61,420 bases of DNA from Tropicimonas sp047971885 (GTDB lineage: Bacteria > Pseudomonadota > Alphaproteobacteria > Rhodobacterales > Rhodobacteraceae), in assembly GCF_047971885.1 (NCBI RefSeq), contig NZ_JBKEAE010000146.1:1-61420 (forward strand). Direction: 5' to 3'. Positions within the stretch are counted from its first letter, which is position 1; each line of letters opens with the position of its first letter. Shown piece by piece: positions 8,373 to 18,348 of the stretch. The notes beneath the pieces are model-generated. The model made no database searches. It saw nothing but the letters and a program-made list of their open reading frames with translations, and was not told the origin of the DNA. A program made the translations under genes and the position numbers.

Positions 8373-11306
8373 TCACCCCAGCGCGTCGTTGCAGCGCTGG
8401 CAGGTGCCCGGATGCGCGTGCGTTCCCACATCGGGCAGGATCTTCCAGCATCGCAGGCACTTTTCGCCCTCGGCTGGGGCAAAGACCACCGCCACGCCAT
8501 CCTCGTCGGCCAGCCGGAACGCGCCTTCGGGCGCCGGATCGGTGGTCACGGCGATCCCCGAGGTGATGCAGAGATCGGCGAAGTTAACGCCCTTCAGCAA
8601 TTCCGCGTCCGCTTCCGCGACATGGACGACCGGCGCCGCCTCGAGCGAGGCGCCGATGACCTTGTTCACCCGCTCGACCTCGAGCGCGCCGGTCACCACC
8701 CGGCGGATATCGCGGACGCGCCGTGCCCGCCGCGCCAGATCGTCGTTGCGCCATTCGGCGGGGGTCGCCGGAAAATCCTCCAGATGGACCGAGCTTTCCC
8801 AGCCCGGGTAACGCTCCAGCCAGACTTCTTCCATGGTGAAAGGCAGGATCGGCGCCAGCCAGGTGACGAGGCGGCGGAAGATCTCGTCCAGCACCGTCAG
8901 CGCCGCCAGCCGCCGCGGGCTGTCCGCAGCATCGCAATAGAGCGCATCCTTGCGGATATCGAGGTAATAGGCCGAGAGGTTCTGCGTCGCCAGGTTGAAG
9001 ACGGTCTGGAACACCCCCTGGAAATCGAAGCGCCCGTAACCGTCGCGCACCATTTCGTCCAGTTCCGACAGCCGGTGCAGCAGGAACTGCTCAAGCTCGG
9101 GCATCTGATCGTAGGGCACGCGCCTTGCCTCGTCGAAATAGGGCAGCGCGCCGAGGATGAAGCGCAGCGTGTTGCGCAGCCGCCGGTAGCTGTCGGCCAC
9201 GCCCTTGAGGATCTCGGGGCCGATCCGCTGGTCGGCGGTATAATCGGTCTGCGCCACCCAGAGCCGCAGGATATCGGCCCCGTACTGCTTGACGATCTGC
9301 TCAGGCAGGATCGTGTTGCCGAGCGATTTGGACATCTTGTTGCCCTTCTCGTCCAGCGTGAAGCCGTGGGTGACCACATTGCGATAGGGTGCACGCCCCA
9401 TCGTGCCGCAGGCCTGCAACAGCGAGGAATGGAACCAGCCACGGTGCTGGTCGGTCCCCTCCAGATAGACATCGGCGATCCCGTCCGGGGTGCCATCGGC
9501 CCGATCGCGCAGCACGAAGGCGTGGGTCGAACCCGAATCGAACCAGACATCGAGGATATCGAAGATCTGCTCGTAGGCGGCGGGATCGTGATCCTTGCCG
9601 AGAAAGCGCTCCGCCGCGCCCTCCCTGTACCAAGCGTCGGCGCCCTCGTCCTCGAAGGCCTCGACGATGCGGGCGTTGACCTGCGGGTCGCGCAGCAGGA
9701 AATCGGGATCGTCCGGCGTGGCGCCCTTCTTCACGAAACAGGTCAGCGGCACACCCCAGGCGCGCTGGCGCGACAGCACCCAGTCGGGGCGCGCCTCGAT
9801 CATCGCATGCAGGCGGTTGCGGCCGGCCGGCGGGGTCCATTTCACCAGTTGGTCGATGGAGTTGAGCGCCCGCGCGCGGATCGTCCTGCCATAGGTATCG
9901 TGCCCGTCGCCGACATCGCGGTCGATGGCGACGAACCATTGCGGCGTGTTGCGGAAGATCAGCGGCGCCTTTGAGCGCCACGAATGGGGATAGGAGTGTT
10001 TGACGCGGCCGCGCGCGATCAGCGCGCCGGCCCCGGCCAGCGCATCGATCACCCGCTTGTTGGCATCCTTTTCCTTGCCCTTCTCGTCGAAGATCACCGC
10101 CCCCCCGAACAGCGGAAGGTCGGACCGGAACGAGCCGTCTTCCAGCACGTTGTGGGTCATCTTCAGCCCGTGGCGCACGCCGAGGATGAAGTCGTCCGCG
10201 CCATGGCTGGGCGCGGTGTGGACAAACCCGGTTCCCGCCTCGTCGGTCACGTGCTCGCCGGGGACCATCGGCACGTCATAGTCCCATTCGCCCGCACCGC
10301 CCCCGATCCCGCGGAAGGGATGGGCGCAGATCATCAGGTCGAGCTGCTCGCCGCTGACATCCTGCCGGCGCTCGAAGGCATCGACCCGCGCCGCCTTCAT
10401 CACCTCGCCGGCCAGATTGTCGGCAAGGATGTATCTGTCGCCCGCCTTGGCCCAGTTGTCCGCCGGCGCGGCGGTCACCTCGTAGAGCCCGTAGGAAAGC
10501 TCGGGGTTGAAGGCGACCGCCCGGTTCGACGGGATCGTCCACGGTGTCGTCGTCCAGATCACCACATCGACACCGCGCAGCGACTGCCGCGCGCCGGTAT
10601 GGTCGAGCGAGCGGATCACCGGGAACCTGACCCAGATCGTGTGGCTGGTGTGGTCGTGGTATTCGACCTCGGCCTCGGCCAGCGCGGTCTTTTCCACCAC
10701 AGACCACATGACCGGCTTGGAGCCCTGATAAAGCGTGCCGTTCATCAGGAATTTCATGAAATCCTCGGCAATGACCGCCTCGGCATGATAGTTCATCGTC
10801 AGATAGGGGTGTTTCCAGTTGCCGGTCACGCCCAGCCGCTTGAATTCCTCGCGCTGGATGTCGATCCACCTGGAGGCGAAGGCGCGGCATTCGTTGCGCA
10901 ACTCCAGCACCGGTACCTCGTCCTTGTTCAGGCCCCGGGCGCGATACTGCTCCTCGATCTTCCATTCGATGGGCAGGCCGTGGCAGTCCCAGCCGGGCAC
11001 GTAGCGCGAATCCCGTCCCATCATCTGGTGCGAGCGTACGATCATGTCCTTGATGGTCTTGTTCAGCGCGTGCCCGATATGAAGGTTGCCGTTGGCATAG
11101 GGCGGGCCGTCGTGCAGCACGAAGGAAGGCCGCGTGTCCGCCTTGCCCTTCTCGCGCAGCCGGTCGTAGACGCCGATCTCCTCCCAGTGCTTCAGCCAGC
11201 CGGGCTCGCGGTTGGGCAGACCGGCCCGCATCGGGAAATCGGTCTTGGGAAGGTTCAGGGTGTCCTTGTAGTCGGGCAATGTCGTTTCGGGCGTATCGGC
11301 GCACAT
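8373..11306 (-). CDS. ileS: Isoleucyl-tRNA synthetase
   Basis: A 977-residue class Ia synthetase that charges tRNA-Ile in the cytoplasm. The HIGH motif (residues 76-79) and KMSKS (about 655-659) flank the CP1 editing domain, and a C-terminal zinc knuckle is formed by Cys950, Cys953, Cys969 and Cys972. Length and motifs match the bacterial type that carries this zinc site. Preceded by 201 bp without a gene that contains a hairpin, and convergent with pcs. Confidence 0.97.
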   Translation of the reverse strand: MCADTPETTLPDYKDTLNLPKTDFPMRAGLPNREPGWLKHWEEIGVYDRLREKGKADTRPSFVLHDGPPYANGNLHIGHALNKTIKDMIVRSHQMMGRDSRYVPGWDCHGLPIEWKIEEQYRARGLNKDEVPVLELRNECRAFASRWIDIQREEFKRLGVTGNWKHPYLTMNYHAEAVIAEDFMKFLMNGTLYQGSKPVMWSVVEKTALAEAEVEYHDHTSHTIWVRFPVIRSLDHTGARQSLRGVDVVIWTTTPWTIPSNRAVAFNPELSYGLYEVTAAPADNWAKAGDRYILADNLAGEVMKAARVDAFERRQDVSGEQLDLMICAHPFRGIGGGAGEWDYDVPMVPGEHVTDEAGTGFVHTAPSHGADDFILGVRHGLKMTHNVLEDGSFRSDLPLFGGAVIFDEKGKEKDANKRVIDALAGAGALIARGRVKHSYPHSWRSKAPLIFRNTPQWFVAIDRDVGDGHDTYGRTIRARALNSIDQLVKWTPPAGRNRLHAMIEARPDWVLSRQRAWGVPLTCFVKKGATPDDPDFLLRDPQVNARIVEAFEDEGADAWYREGAAERFLGKDHDPAAYEQIFDILDVWFDSGSTHAFVLRDRADGTPDGIADVYLEGTDQHRGWFHSSLLQACGTMGRAPYRNVVTHGFTLDEKGNKMSKSLGNTILPEQIVKQYGADILRLWVAQTDYTADQRIGPEILKGVADSYRRLRNTLRFILGALPYFDEARRVPYDQMPELEQFLLHRLSELDEMVRDGYGRFDFQGVFQTVFNLATQNLSAYYLDIRKDALYCDAADSPRRLAALTVLDEIFRRLVTWLAPILPFTMEEVWLERYPGWESSVHLEDFPATPAEWRNDDLARRARRVRDIRRVVTGALEVERVNKVIGASLEAAPVVHVAEADAELLKGVNFADLCITSGIAVTTDPAPEGAFRLADEDGVAVVFAPAEGEKCLRCWKILPDVGTHAHPGTCQRCNDALG

Positions 11307-11370
11307 GGTTCGCGTCCTCTGGAAATCGGGTGGTCGGATGTCGGTCGGCGCGGTCTTCCATACGCCTTGT

Positions 11371-11400
11371 CCCGGCGGCTCGTCTGATCAGAGCGCCGGG
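11371..11400 (-). other. Hairpin in the ileS upstream region
   Basis: Arms 11371-11381 and 11391-11400 pair over ten base pairs with one bulged base and a nine-base loop. It lies about 65 bases before the ileS start and about 108 bases after the DUF2339 stop. No T run follows on the minus strand, so it is not a standard terminator. It may be a leader structure of ileS or a Rho-assisted end for the upstream gene. Confidence 0.4.
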
Positions 11401-11507
11401 CCGCTAATTCGAATGATGATCGACCGTTCATACATCTTGGCTTGGCCTATAGCCCGCGTCGCTGCGGCGGTCCAGAGCCTCGCACGGTCGCAACCGGATG
11501 CCGCGAT

Positions 11508-14234
11508 CTATCGGTCGGGCGGTGCGCCGGCCCGGCTTGCCGCCCAGCGGTTCAGCCAGGCGAGTCCGGCCAGAACCAGCCCGAGGCCGAGGAACGAGAA
11601 CACGCGCAGAAGCCCCGTCAGCCCGGCGGCATCGATCAGGAATACCTTTAGCACCGTCAACCCGATCACCGCGACCGCCACGCGCCTGAGCCGCGTGTCG
11701 GCGGTTGTGACGGCCCGGAACAGCAGCCCCGCGCCAAGTGCGAGCATCACGACCGTATAGGTGTAAAGCTCCGGCGCCGAGGTGCCGAGCCCGATGTAGA
11801 CGCCGCCGTGCCAGAACGCGCGAACGGCCAGCGCAAGCCACAGCAGCACCAGCGCCCCCCCGGCGACCGCCGCCCCCAGCCGCAGCGCTTTCTGCCCCCC
11901 GCCGGACCGGGCGAGCCACAACAGCAGCAGCCCCGGCAGCAGATAGGCAACCATCAGCGTATCGAACGGCCACGGGCCGACGACCGGCGCGCCCTCCTTC
12001 AGCAGCGGATTGGCCTCGAAGACCGACGCGGCAAGCCCACCGATACCGATCAGCCCGTAAAGCGCAAGCAGCCCGAGCCGCACCTGGCGCAGCCGCCCGC
12101 CCTGCTCGAGCCGGCGCAACTGAACCGTGGCCAGCAGCAGCCACACCATGCCCTGCAACGACAGGCTCCAGTAACTGTCGTTCTGCGCCTCACCGGCAAC
12201 GGCGGTGATCGCCCGGTGCAGCAGGACCGAAACGAATATCCCGCCATAGGCCCAGAAGGCGCTTTCGGCCAGCGCCCGCGCCCGGTTGCGGCCGCGCGGC
12301 GCCAGCAGCAGCCATGCCGCCACCAGAGCCGCGAGCGCCGACAGGAACGACAGCAGCACATCGGTCAGCGGCGCATGCAGCGCCCAGCCGATACCGGGGT
12401 CACCCGCCAGGCGCCAGCCCAGCACCGCCACCCCGACACTCAGAAACAGGCCCATCTCGCGCAGCCCGAACCGCCGGTCGAGCGCCGCGGCGGCGACGAT
12501 CAGCACCGACAGCGCCACCGTCAGCGCCGCCTGGCTCAGCAGGACGAACAGCGCCAGCGCGATCAGCGACAGAGCCGACAGCGCCGCATAGGCCATGCGC
12601 CGGCGGTCGTCCGGGCCGTCCGCCCGCGCCCACCGCTCGGCCAGCAGCGTCATCAGCGCGGCGAGCGCGATCACGTGCAGCGCCCAGGCCATGCCGGGCT
12701 GCGGCAGATAGGCCGGCCACGCCAGATGAATCGCGACCGCCACGGCAGGCGCAAGGATCACCGCCGCCGCCGCCCAGACCGGTTTCCAGACCGGCGCCCG
12801 CCCGCTGCGCCAGGCATAGGCAAGCGTACCTGCCACCGCGAAAGCGAGAAACAGTGATACGCCAGTGGGCACCTCGGGCGGAATTTCCGACAGCGGCGTC
12901 TGCTGACCGAGGTCGAGCAGGCGCGCGAACAGGAATTTTCCCTGCCAGGCAAGCGCGATCAGACCGATCCCGGGCAGCAGCGCGCTATCGACAAGCGCCC
13001 CGGCGCGCCAGCACCAGACCGCCAGCGCGACCAGCAGCACGGTCAGGCAGAGCGCGGCAAGCAGCGCTTCGGCTTCGTTCCAGCCGACGCCGGCCACGAT
13101 CAGGACCGTGGCCACCGCAATGGCGCCGAAGACGATCCGGACATCGGGCGCGACGGGCTGGTGCGGCGCATCGTCCTTCCTGCGCATCAGGCGCCCGAGC
13201 ACCGCGGGCGGGCCGGAATGCGCCGGCAGGCGCTCCATGCGCGAACAGGCGAGCGTTCCCAGCCCGACCGCCGTCAGCATCGCCGCAAACCCGGCATAGC
13301 CCGCCCCGCCATCGACGAACAGGACCCATGCCGGCGCGATGGCGGCGGCAAGCGCCAGCCACGATACCCAGCGCCATTTCCGCACCCCGTCGATGGCAAG
13401 CCCGAGAATCCCCAGCATCCCGAAATAGGAATAGAACAGGCCCGGGTCATCGCTGCCGCCGCCGACGAGAAACGGCGCCGCCGCGCCGCCGACAAGGCCG
13501 ATGGCGGCAAGGAACGGCCCATAGAACCAGCCGAAGACCAGCGCCACCAACGAGACCGCCACCAGCCCGGCCAGTGCCGCGCCGGGCCCGAGCAGCCCAT
13601 AGAGCATCCGCGCACCAAAGACCGCGCCGTAGAGAACGACGATTCCCGCGCCGGAAAAGGTCGACGGCAGCAGCGCCGTTGCCCCCGCGTCGTCACCGCC
13701 CGAACGCCGGCGTATCCGCTCGCCGGCGGCAATCAGCCCGACCCCCAGCACCGCCGCCAGCGCAACCCGCATGGCGGGCGTCAGGAACCCGGTTTCGATG
13801 CCGTAATCGACAAGAAATATCCCGGCCAGCGCCAGCGAGATCGCAGAAAGCACGTAAAACCAGTTCTCGCGCAGCCAGCGGATCAGCCGGTCGGCATGTG
13901 ACGGCCCCTTGGGCGCAACGGGCTGCGGGGCCGGTGCCTGCACGGCAGGCGGAGCACGGCGGGCGCGCCGGTCCCGGGCCGCCGGCGCCGCATCGGCAGG
14001 CGTGGCGGCAGCGCTTTGCTGCGTCGCGCGTTCGGGCGCTTGCCGGTGCGTTGCGATCCATGGCCCGGGAGCGGGCACCGGCGCGATGTCGTGGCCGGGC
14101 CGCGCCTCAAGCAGGTCGATCCGACTGCGCAGCACGCCGACATCCCGTCGCAGGTTGAAATACCCGATAGTCAGAACGATCAGCAAGACCGGCAGGGCGA
14201 GAACGGCAATCACTGCCAGCGCCAGTAAATCCAA
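11508..14234 (-). CDS. DUF2339 multi-spanning membrane protein
   Basis: A 908-residue protein with one N-terminal transmembrane segment, a short coiled-coil-like stretch (DVGVLRSRIDLLEAR), a Pro/Ala-rich linker (about residues 45-115), then more than twenty hydrophobic segments to the C-terminus. This architecture is that of the DUF2339 family of predicted membrane proteins; no biochemical role is established. It is 69 bp downstream of ycjF in the same orientation and may end the ycjX-ycjF transcript. Confidence 0.82.
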   Translation of the reverse strand: MDLLALAVIAVLALPVLLIVLTIGYFNLRRDVGVLRSRIDLLEARPGHDIAPVPAPGPWIATHRQAPERATQQSAAATPADAAPAARDRRARRAPPAVQAPAPQPVAPKGPSHADRLIRWLRENWFYVLSAISLALAGIFLVDYGIETGFLTPAMRVALAAVLGVGLIAAGERIRRRSGGDDAGATALLPSTFSGAGIVVLYGAVFGARMLYGLLGPGAALAGLVAVSLVALVFGWFYGPFLAAIGLVGGAAAPFLVGGGSDDPGLFYSYFGMLGILGLAIDGVRKWRWVSWLALAAAIAPAWVLFVDGGAGYAGFAAMLTAVGLGTLACSRMERLPAHSGPPAVLGRLMRRKDDAPHQPVAPDVRIVFGAIAVATVLIVAGVGWNEAEALLAALCLTVLLVALAVWCWRAGALVDSALLPGIGLIALAWQGKFLFARLLDLGQQTPLSEIPPEVPTGVSLFLAFAVAGTLAYAWRSGRAPVWKPVWAAAAVILAPAVAVAIHLAWPAYLPQPGMAWALHVIALAALMTLLAERWARADGPDDRRRMAYAALSALSLIALALFVLLSQAALTVALSVLIVAAAALDRRFGLREMGLFLSVGVAVLGWRLAGDPGIGWALHAPLTDVLLSFLSALAALVAAWLLLAPRGRNRARALAESAFWAYGGIFVSVLLHRAITAVAGEAQNDSYWSLSLQGMVWLLLATVQLRRLEQGGRLRQVRLGLLALYGLIGIGGLAASVFEANPLLKEGAPVVGPWPFDTLMVAYLLPGLLLLWLARSGGGQKALRLGAAVAGGALVLLWLALAVRAFWHGGVYIGLGTSAPELYTYTVVMLALGAGLLFRAVTTADTRLRRVAVAVIGLTVLKVFLIDAAGLTGLLRVFSFLGLGLVLAGLAWLNRWAASRAGAPPDR

Positions 14235-14303
14235 AATCGTTCTCCATACCTTGGTACGCGCCCGTAGGGCCGCGCATGAAATCCCGAACCGAAGGGCCGC
14301 CGT

Positions 14304-15311
14304 TCACTCCTTGCCGAAAAGCCCGGTCAGGGCCCGCCGGACAAGCGATGTGACCGAGGGCCGCGGCAACCTGACGAACGGCAGCGGCCGGCAGACCTCA
14401 ATCGCGGCAACACCGACCCGCGCGGTCAGCGCGCCGTTCACCACCCCTTCGCCAAAGCGCCGCGACAGCCGGCTCAGCAGCCCGCCGCCGGCAACTGAAT
14501 GGATCATGTCGTCACCGACCGCAACTGCCCCCGTCGCAACCAGATGCGTCAACACCGAACGGGTGAGCCTGAGGCTGCCGAGCAGCCCCGAGCGCCCGCC
14601 ATAGATCTCGCCGATACGCCGGATCATCCGCACCGTCGCGAAGAAAGCCGTCACCACATCGGCCAGCGCCAGCGGCACCAGCGCGGTCACCGTTGCCACC
14701 TGGCGCGCCGCCGCCTCGACCTCGCGCCGCGCGGCGGCATCGAGCGGCGCCATCAGTTCGGCCTCCGCCAGCCCGAGCAGCGCGTCGGCATCGAAAATGT
14801 CTCCCGCGCGCTCGTTCACGCGCTGGCGCGACCAGTCCATCTCCCGGCGCCCCGCATAAAGTGCGTCCAGCCGCCGGACCACCGATTGCGCCGCTTTCAG
14901 GTCCTCGGCGGCAAGCGCGGTACCGGCATCGCGATGGATATGGTCGAGCCGCGACAGGCGGAAGAACCCGGCCAGTTCGCGCAGGGCGATCAGCAGCAAG
15001 GCGAGAGCAACCGCCAGCAGCAGCCCGAAGGCAAGCGTGCCGAGCGCATCGTTGCGCGCGAACATCGAGGTGACAAAATCCCACGCGGCAACGGAAACGG
15101 CAAAACCGACAAATCCGGCCAGCGCACCCCAGAAAAACCGGCCCGGAAGCGAGGTGCGGCGCGCGCCCAGCACCGCCACCGTCTGCATCGCCCGGCCGCC
15201 CGGCGGCTCGGGCGCCGGATCGGGCACCGGCGGCGCCTCGGCGGGGCCCGGTACCGCCGGTTCCTCGGCCTCGATTTCGATCATCACCGGCTGCTTGCGG
15301 CTGTCGCTCAT
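14304..15311 (-). CDS. YcjF family membrane protein (DUF697 / TIGR01620)
   Basis: A 335-residue protein with an acidic Pro-rich N-terminus, two adjacent transmembrane segments (around residues 75-115) and a C-terminal hydrophobic DUF697-like region. It is the usual partner of YcjX; the pair is stress-linked in enterobacteria but its mechanism is unknown. Its ATG overlaps the ycjX stop by four bases (ATGA), so the two are translationally coupled. Confidence 0.85.
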   Translation of the reverse strand: MSDSRKQPVMIEIEAEEPAVPGPAEAPPVPDPAPEPPGGRAMQTVAVLGARRTSLPGRFFWGALAGFVGFAVSVAAWDFVTSMFARNDALGTLAFGLLLAVALALLLIALRELAGFFRLSRLDHIHRDAGTALAAEDLKAAQSVVRRLDALYAGRREMDWSRQRVNERAGDIFDADALLGLAEAELMAPLDAAARREVEAAARQVATVTALVPLALADVVTAFFATVRMIRRIGEIYGGRSGLLGSLRLTRSVLTHLVATGAVAVGDDMIHSVAGGGLLSRLSRRFGEGVVNGALTARVGVAAIEVCRPLPFVRLPRPSVTSLVRRALTGLFGKE

Positions 15312-16750
15312 GTCAGCTTGTCCCCGATCAGGAATTCGGCGGCCCGGTCAAGCCGGATATGCGGCGGGCCCTCGCCCGGCTTCAGCGTTCCGGGCGCCGG
15401 TGCGAAATGCATGACCGAATAATCGCCGTCGAGCCACCGTTCGGCCCCGTCGCGGGCCGGCGCCAGCAGGCGCGCGGGGTCAGTAGGCAGTTCGCCCGGA
15501 TAAAGCGCCGCCTCGCGCCCGGTGTCGATCAGCCGCCCGCGCACCATGCCCAGCGGTTCGCCATCGACATCGCGCTGCTCCTCGACCGTCGCCCGCAACG
15601 AGGCGATCGCCATCGCCCTGGTTTTCGCACCGGCGAAATCCGCCCGGTCGCGCGCCTGCCTCAGCAGCGCCTCCATGATCGCGGTCATCGCCTGGTGCTG
15701 GCTGTGGTGGATGTGATCGGCCTTGGTGGCGGCGAAGAGCAGCCGGTCCACCCGCTTCAGCCCCAGAAGCCGCGTCAGCCAGGCATTGCGCCCCGGCCGG
15801 AAGGCGCCGAGGATATTGTTGATCGACCGGCCCAGATCCTCGATCGCGCGCGGGCCGGAATGAATAGCGCCCAGCAGATCCACCAGCACAACCTGCCGGT
15901 CGATGCGCGCAAAGTGGTCGCGGAAGAACGGCTTGACGATCCGCGACTTGTAGGCGTCGTAGCGGCGCTCCATCTCGCGCCGGAGCGTGCCGCGCGCGGG
16001 CGCGGCCTCAAGCGGCGGCATGGGGGCGAAGGTCAGCGCGGGCGAGCCCGCCATGTCGCCCGGCATCAGGAAGCGGCCCGGCGTGCAGTCGGAATAGCCG
16101 GCAGCCCGCGCCGCCCGCAGGTATCCGACATAGGCATCGGCCAGCGCCTGCGCCCGGGGCTCGTCGAGCGGCGCGGCACCGTCGGTTTCATCAAGCAGCG
16201 CAAGAAACCCTGCCGCGGCATCGCGCTGACGCGCCCATCCCAGCACATCGGCCGACCATTCGTCGTAGCTGCGGTTCAGCAGTTCGAGATCGAGCAGCCA
16301 TTCGCCGGGATAGTCGATGATATCGAGATGCACAGTCCGCGGCCCCGACAGGGCGCCAAGCATCCCCTGCGGCTGCACCTTGAGCGACAACCGGATCTCC
16401 GACACCGCGCTGGTGGGTTCAGGCCAGTGCGGCGCCGGCCCGGTCAGCGCGGCAAGGTGCCGTTCGAAGGCGAAGCGCGGTACCGTATCGTCAGGCTGCG
16501 GTTGCAGCCAGGCGGCACGGATCGAGCCATTGGCCGCCGCCTGAAACCCCGGCATCCGGCCACGATCCATCAGATTCGCCACCAGCGACGTGATGAAGAC
16601 CGTCTTTCCGGCCCGCGCCAGCCCGGTCACGCCGAGCCGGATCGTCGGCTCGAAGAACATTTCCGAAACCGCCGCACCGGTGGAATCCACCCCCCGCGCG
16701 ATTCCGTCCGCTATCCGCCCGATGACCACCTGAACCTCTCGTCTTGCCAC
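15308..16750 (-). CDS. ycjX: YcjX family P-loop GTPase-like protein (DUF463)
   Basis: A 480-residue protein with a Walker A motif GLARAGKT (about residues 42-49), a following DIIDYPGEW segment that serves as the G3-like switch, and TKADHIHH as the NKxD-like base-recognition motif. YcjX is a stress-inducible nucleotide-binding protein of unknown target. It is the first gene of the ycjX-ycjF pair and is divergent from truA, with only 93 bp between the starts. Confidence 0.88.
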   Translation of the reverse strand: MARREVQVVIGRIADGIARGVDSTGAAVSEMFFEPTIRLGVTGLARAGKTVFITSLVANLMDRGRMPGFQAAANGSIRAAWLQPQPDDTVPRFAFERHLAALTGPAPHWPEPTSAVSEIRLSLKVQPQGMLGALSGPRTVHLDIIDYPGEWLLDLELLNRSYDEWSADVLGWARQRDAAAGFLALLDETDGAAPLDEPRAQALADAYVGYLRAARAAGYSDCTPGRFLMPGDMAGSPALTFAPMPPLEAAPARGTLRREMERRYDAYKSRIVKPFFRDHFARIDRQVVLVDLLGAIHSGPRAIEDLGRSINNILGAFRPGRNAWLTRLLGLKRVDRLLFAATKADHIHHSQHQAMTAIMEALLRQARDRADFAGAKTRAMAIASLRATVEEQRDVDGEPLGMVRGRLIDTGREAALYPGELPTDPARLLAPARDGAERWLDGDYSVMHFAPAPGTLKPGEGPPHIRLDRAAEFLIGDKLT

Positions 16751-16843
16751 GCCCTACATATGGCCGCCCCCCCGCGCTGCCTAGCCCCGGAGCGGCGCAA
16801 GTCGCCTGTGGACAGCCGGGGCGCCAGCGGCTAAGCGCCGCCC

Positions 16844-17614
16844 ATGCCCCGCTACGCCCTCAGGATCGAATACGACGGCACGCCCTTTTCCGGCTGGCAG
16901 CGCCAGAAGGATCACCCCAGCGTGCAGGCGGCGCTGGAGGCCGCGCTGCGCAGGCTCGACCCGGGCTGCCCGCCCGTCGCCGCCGCCGGGCGGACCGATG
17001 CGGGGGTGCATGCGCTGGGTCAGGTCGCCCATGCCGACATGGCGCGCGAATGGGAGCCGTTTCGCCTGTCCGAGGCGCTGAATTATCACCTCAGGCCCGA
17101 TCCGGTGGCCGTGGTCGCCGCCGCCCAGGTACCCGACGACTGGCACGCCCGCTTTTCGGCCGTCGAGCGGCGCTACCTGTTCCGCATCCTGAACCGGCGC
17201 GCCCCTGCGGTGCTGCTGCACGGGCGCGTCTGGCAGGTCGCGCATCCGCTGGCGCTGGCACCGATGCGGGAAGCGGCACGCCATCTGCTGGGGCGGCACG
17301 ATTTCACCACCTTCCGCGCCGCCGAATGCCAGGCCGACAGCCCGGTGCGAACGCTCGACCAGTTCGATATCGAGGCGGTGGAAACATCCTGCGGGCGCGA
17401 AATCCACTTTCATGTCCGCGCCCGTTCGTTCCTGCACAGCCAGGTCCGCAGCTTCGTCGGCACGCTGGAACGGGTCGGGGCCGGGGCATGGCAGCCCGAC
17501 GATGTGCGCCGCGCGCTGGAATGCCGCAACCGCGCCGCCTGCGGCCCGGTCTGTCCGCCCTCGGGCCTTTATCTGGCCGGGGTCAGCTATCCGCAATCGC
17601 CGTTCGAAGGCTGA
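16844..17614 (+). CDS. truA: tRNA pseudouridine(38-40) synthase TruA
   Basis: A 256-residue enzyme that makes pseudouridine at positions 38-40 of the tRNA anticodon arm. The catalytic aspartate is Asp52 in GRTDAGVHA, and the RRYLFRILN and FLHSQVRSFVG segments are typical. The start at 16844 gives MPRYALRIEYDG, the normal N-terminus. It is transcribed away from ycjX and converges with the ferredoxin gene; the 57-bp gap contains a GC-rich stem without a T run. Confidence 0.95.
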   Translation: MPRYALRIEYDGTPFSGWQRQKDHPSVQAALEAALRRLDPGCPPVAAAGRTDAGVHALGQVAHADMAREWEPFRLSEALNYHLRPDPVAVVAAAQVPDDWHARFSAVERRYLFRILNRRAPAVLLHGRVWQVAHPLALAPMREAARHLLGRHDFTTFRAAECQADSPVRTLDQFDIEAVETSCGREIHFHVRARSFLHSQVRSFVGTLERVGAGAWQPDDVRRALECRNRAACGPVCPPSGLYLAGVSYPQSPFEG

Positions 17615-17671
17615 GGCGGGCACCTGCGACAGGCCGGCGCGGCCGTGGCAAATCGCCGGTCGGCCGCAGAT

Positions 17672-17995
17672 TCAAATCTGCTTTTCGGGAAGCTGGACGA
17701 TCAGACCGTCGAGCGCATCGGTGACCTTGATCTGGCAGGTCAGCCGCGAAAGCCCGGGCCTGGTCTCGTAGGCGAAATCGAGCATGTCTTCCTCCATCAC
17801 GTCCATCTCGGGCAACTTCGCCACCCAGTCGGGATGGATGTAGGCATGGCAGGTCGAACAGGCACAGGCACCGCCGCAATCCGCGTCGATGCCCGGAACA
17901 CCATTGTCGCGAGCGCCTTCCATCACCGTCAGCCCCTTGGCGACGTCCACGACATGTTCCTTGCCGGAATGTTCGATATAGGTGATCCTTGGCAC
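17672..17995 (-). CDS. Adrenodoxin-type 2Fe-2S ferredoxin
   Basis: A 107-residue soluble electron carrier. Cluster ligands fit the C-x5-C-x2-C..C pattern of vertebrate-type ferredoxins: Cys40, Cys46, Cys49 and Cys87; the extra Cys44 in CGGACACSTC is common in this alphaproteobacterial group. Such ferredoxins serve cytochrome P450s or Fe-S cluster assembly; no partner is adjacent here. It has its own 353-bp upstream region. Confidence 0.92.
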   Translation of the reverse strand: MPRITYIEHSGKEHVVDVAKGLTVMEGARDNGVPGIDADCGGACACSTCHAYIHPDWVAKLPEMDVMEEDMLDFAYETRPGLSRLTCQIKVTDALDGLIVQLPEKQI

Positions 17996-18348
17996 GACTC
18001 GATCCTTCTAGCTGCCTGTTCCTGGTGGGCTGGTCCGCTGGCTGACATAGGCCAAACGACACCGCAATGCCAGAGGGCGCGGCCACACACGACAATACGC
18101 CTGCGGCAGTCCCCCGCAGGTCCGCCGAACCACCGAACGATCAACCCGACCAACGCGCCACCGTGTTCCAACGGCATCGATGCATGGCCCATGTTCGCTT
18201 CCGAAGGATGGCATCGAATCTGGTGTGACGTTTGTGCAAAGCACCCCGTGCGGAAAAAGCCCGCTGGGCACGGCGCGGGCTTCATCCAAACGAGAGCAAA
18301 GTCCGCATTGCCGGCTTTTCCAGCAGTCAGCCCCTGTGGCCGTTGAAA
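17996..18348. other. 353-bp gene-free stretch upstream of the ferredoxin gene
   Basis: It contains an intrinsic terminator for the upstream minus-strand genes (18254-18283) and, nearer the ferredoxin, a seven-bp hairpin (arms 18100-18106 and 18114-18120) without a T run. I recognise no further gene, tRNA or repeat. The ferredoxin promoter must lie between the terminator and 17995. Confidence 0.6.
18254..18283 (-). terminator. Intrinsic terminator after the 54-aa membrane protein gene
   Basis: Arms 18257-18264 and 18275-18282 (AAGCCCGC with GCGGGCTT) enclose a ten-base loop; read on the minus strand the stem is followed by a run of five T. It lies about 65 bases beyond the stop of the small membrane protein gene and would end the DUF2927-small protein transcript. 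Confidence 0.8.

Noticed and set aside
12314..14158. Long plus-strand open frames opposite the DUF2339 gene (up to 614 codons)
   Set aside because: They are Arg/Pro/Ala-rich with no family pattern and lie exactly antisense to a strong membrane-protein gene.
17639..17667. GC stem between truA and the ferredoxin gene as a terminator
   Set aside because: Seven pairs with a 15-base loop and no T run on either strand; too weak to call.
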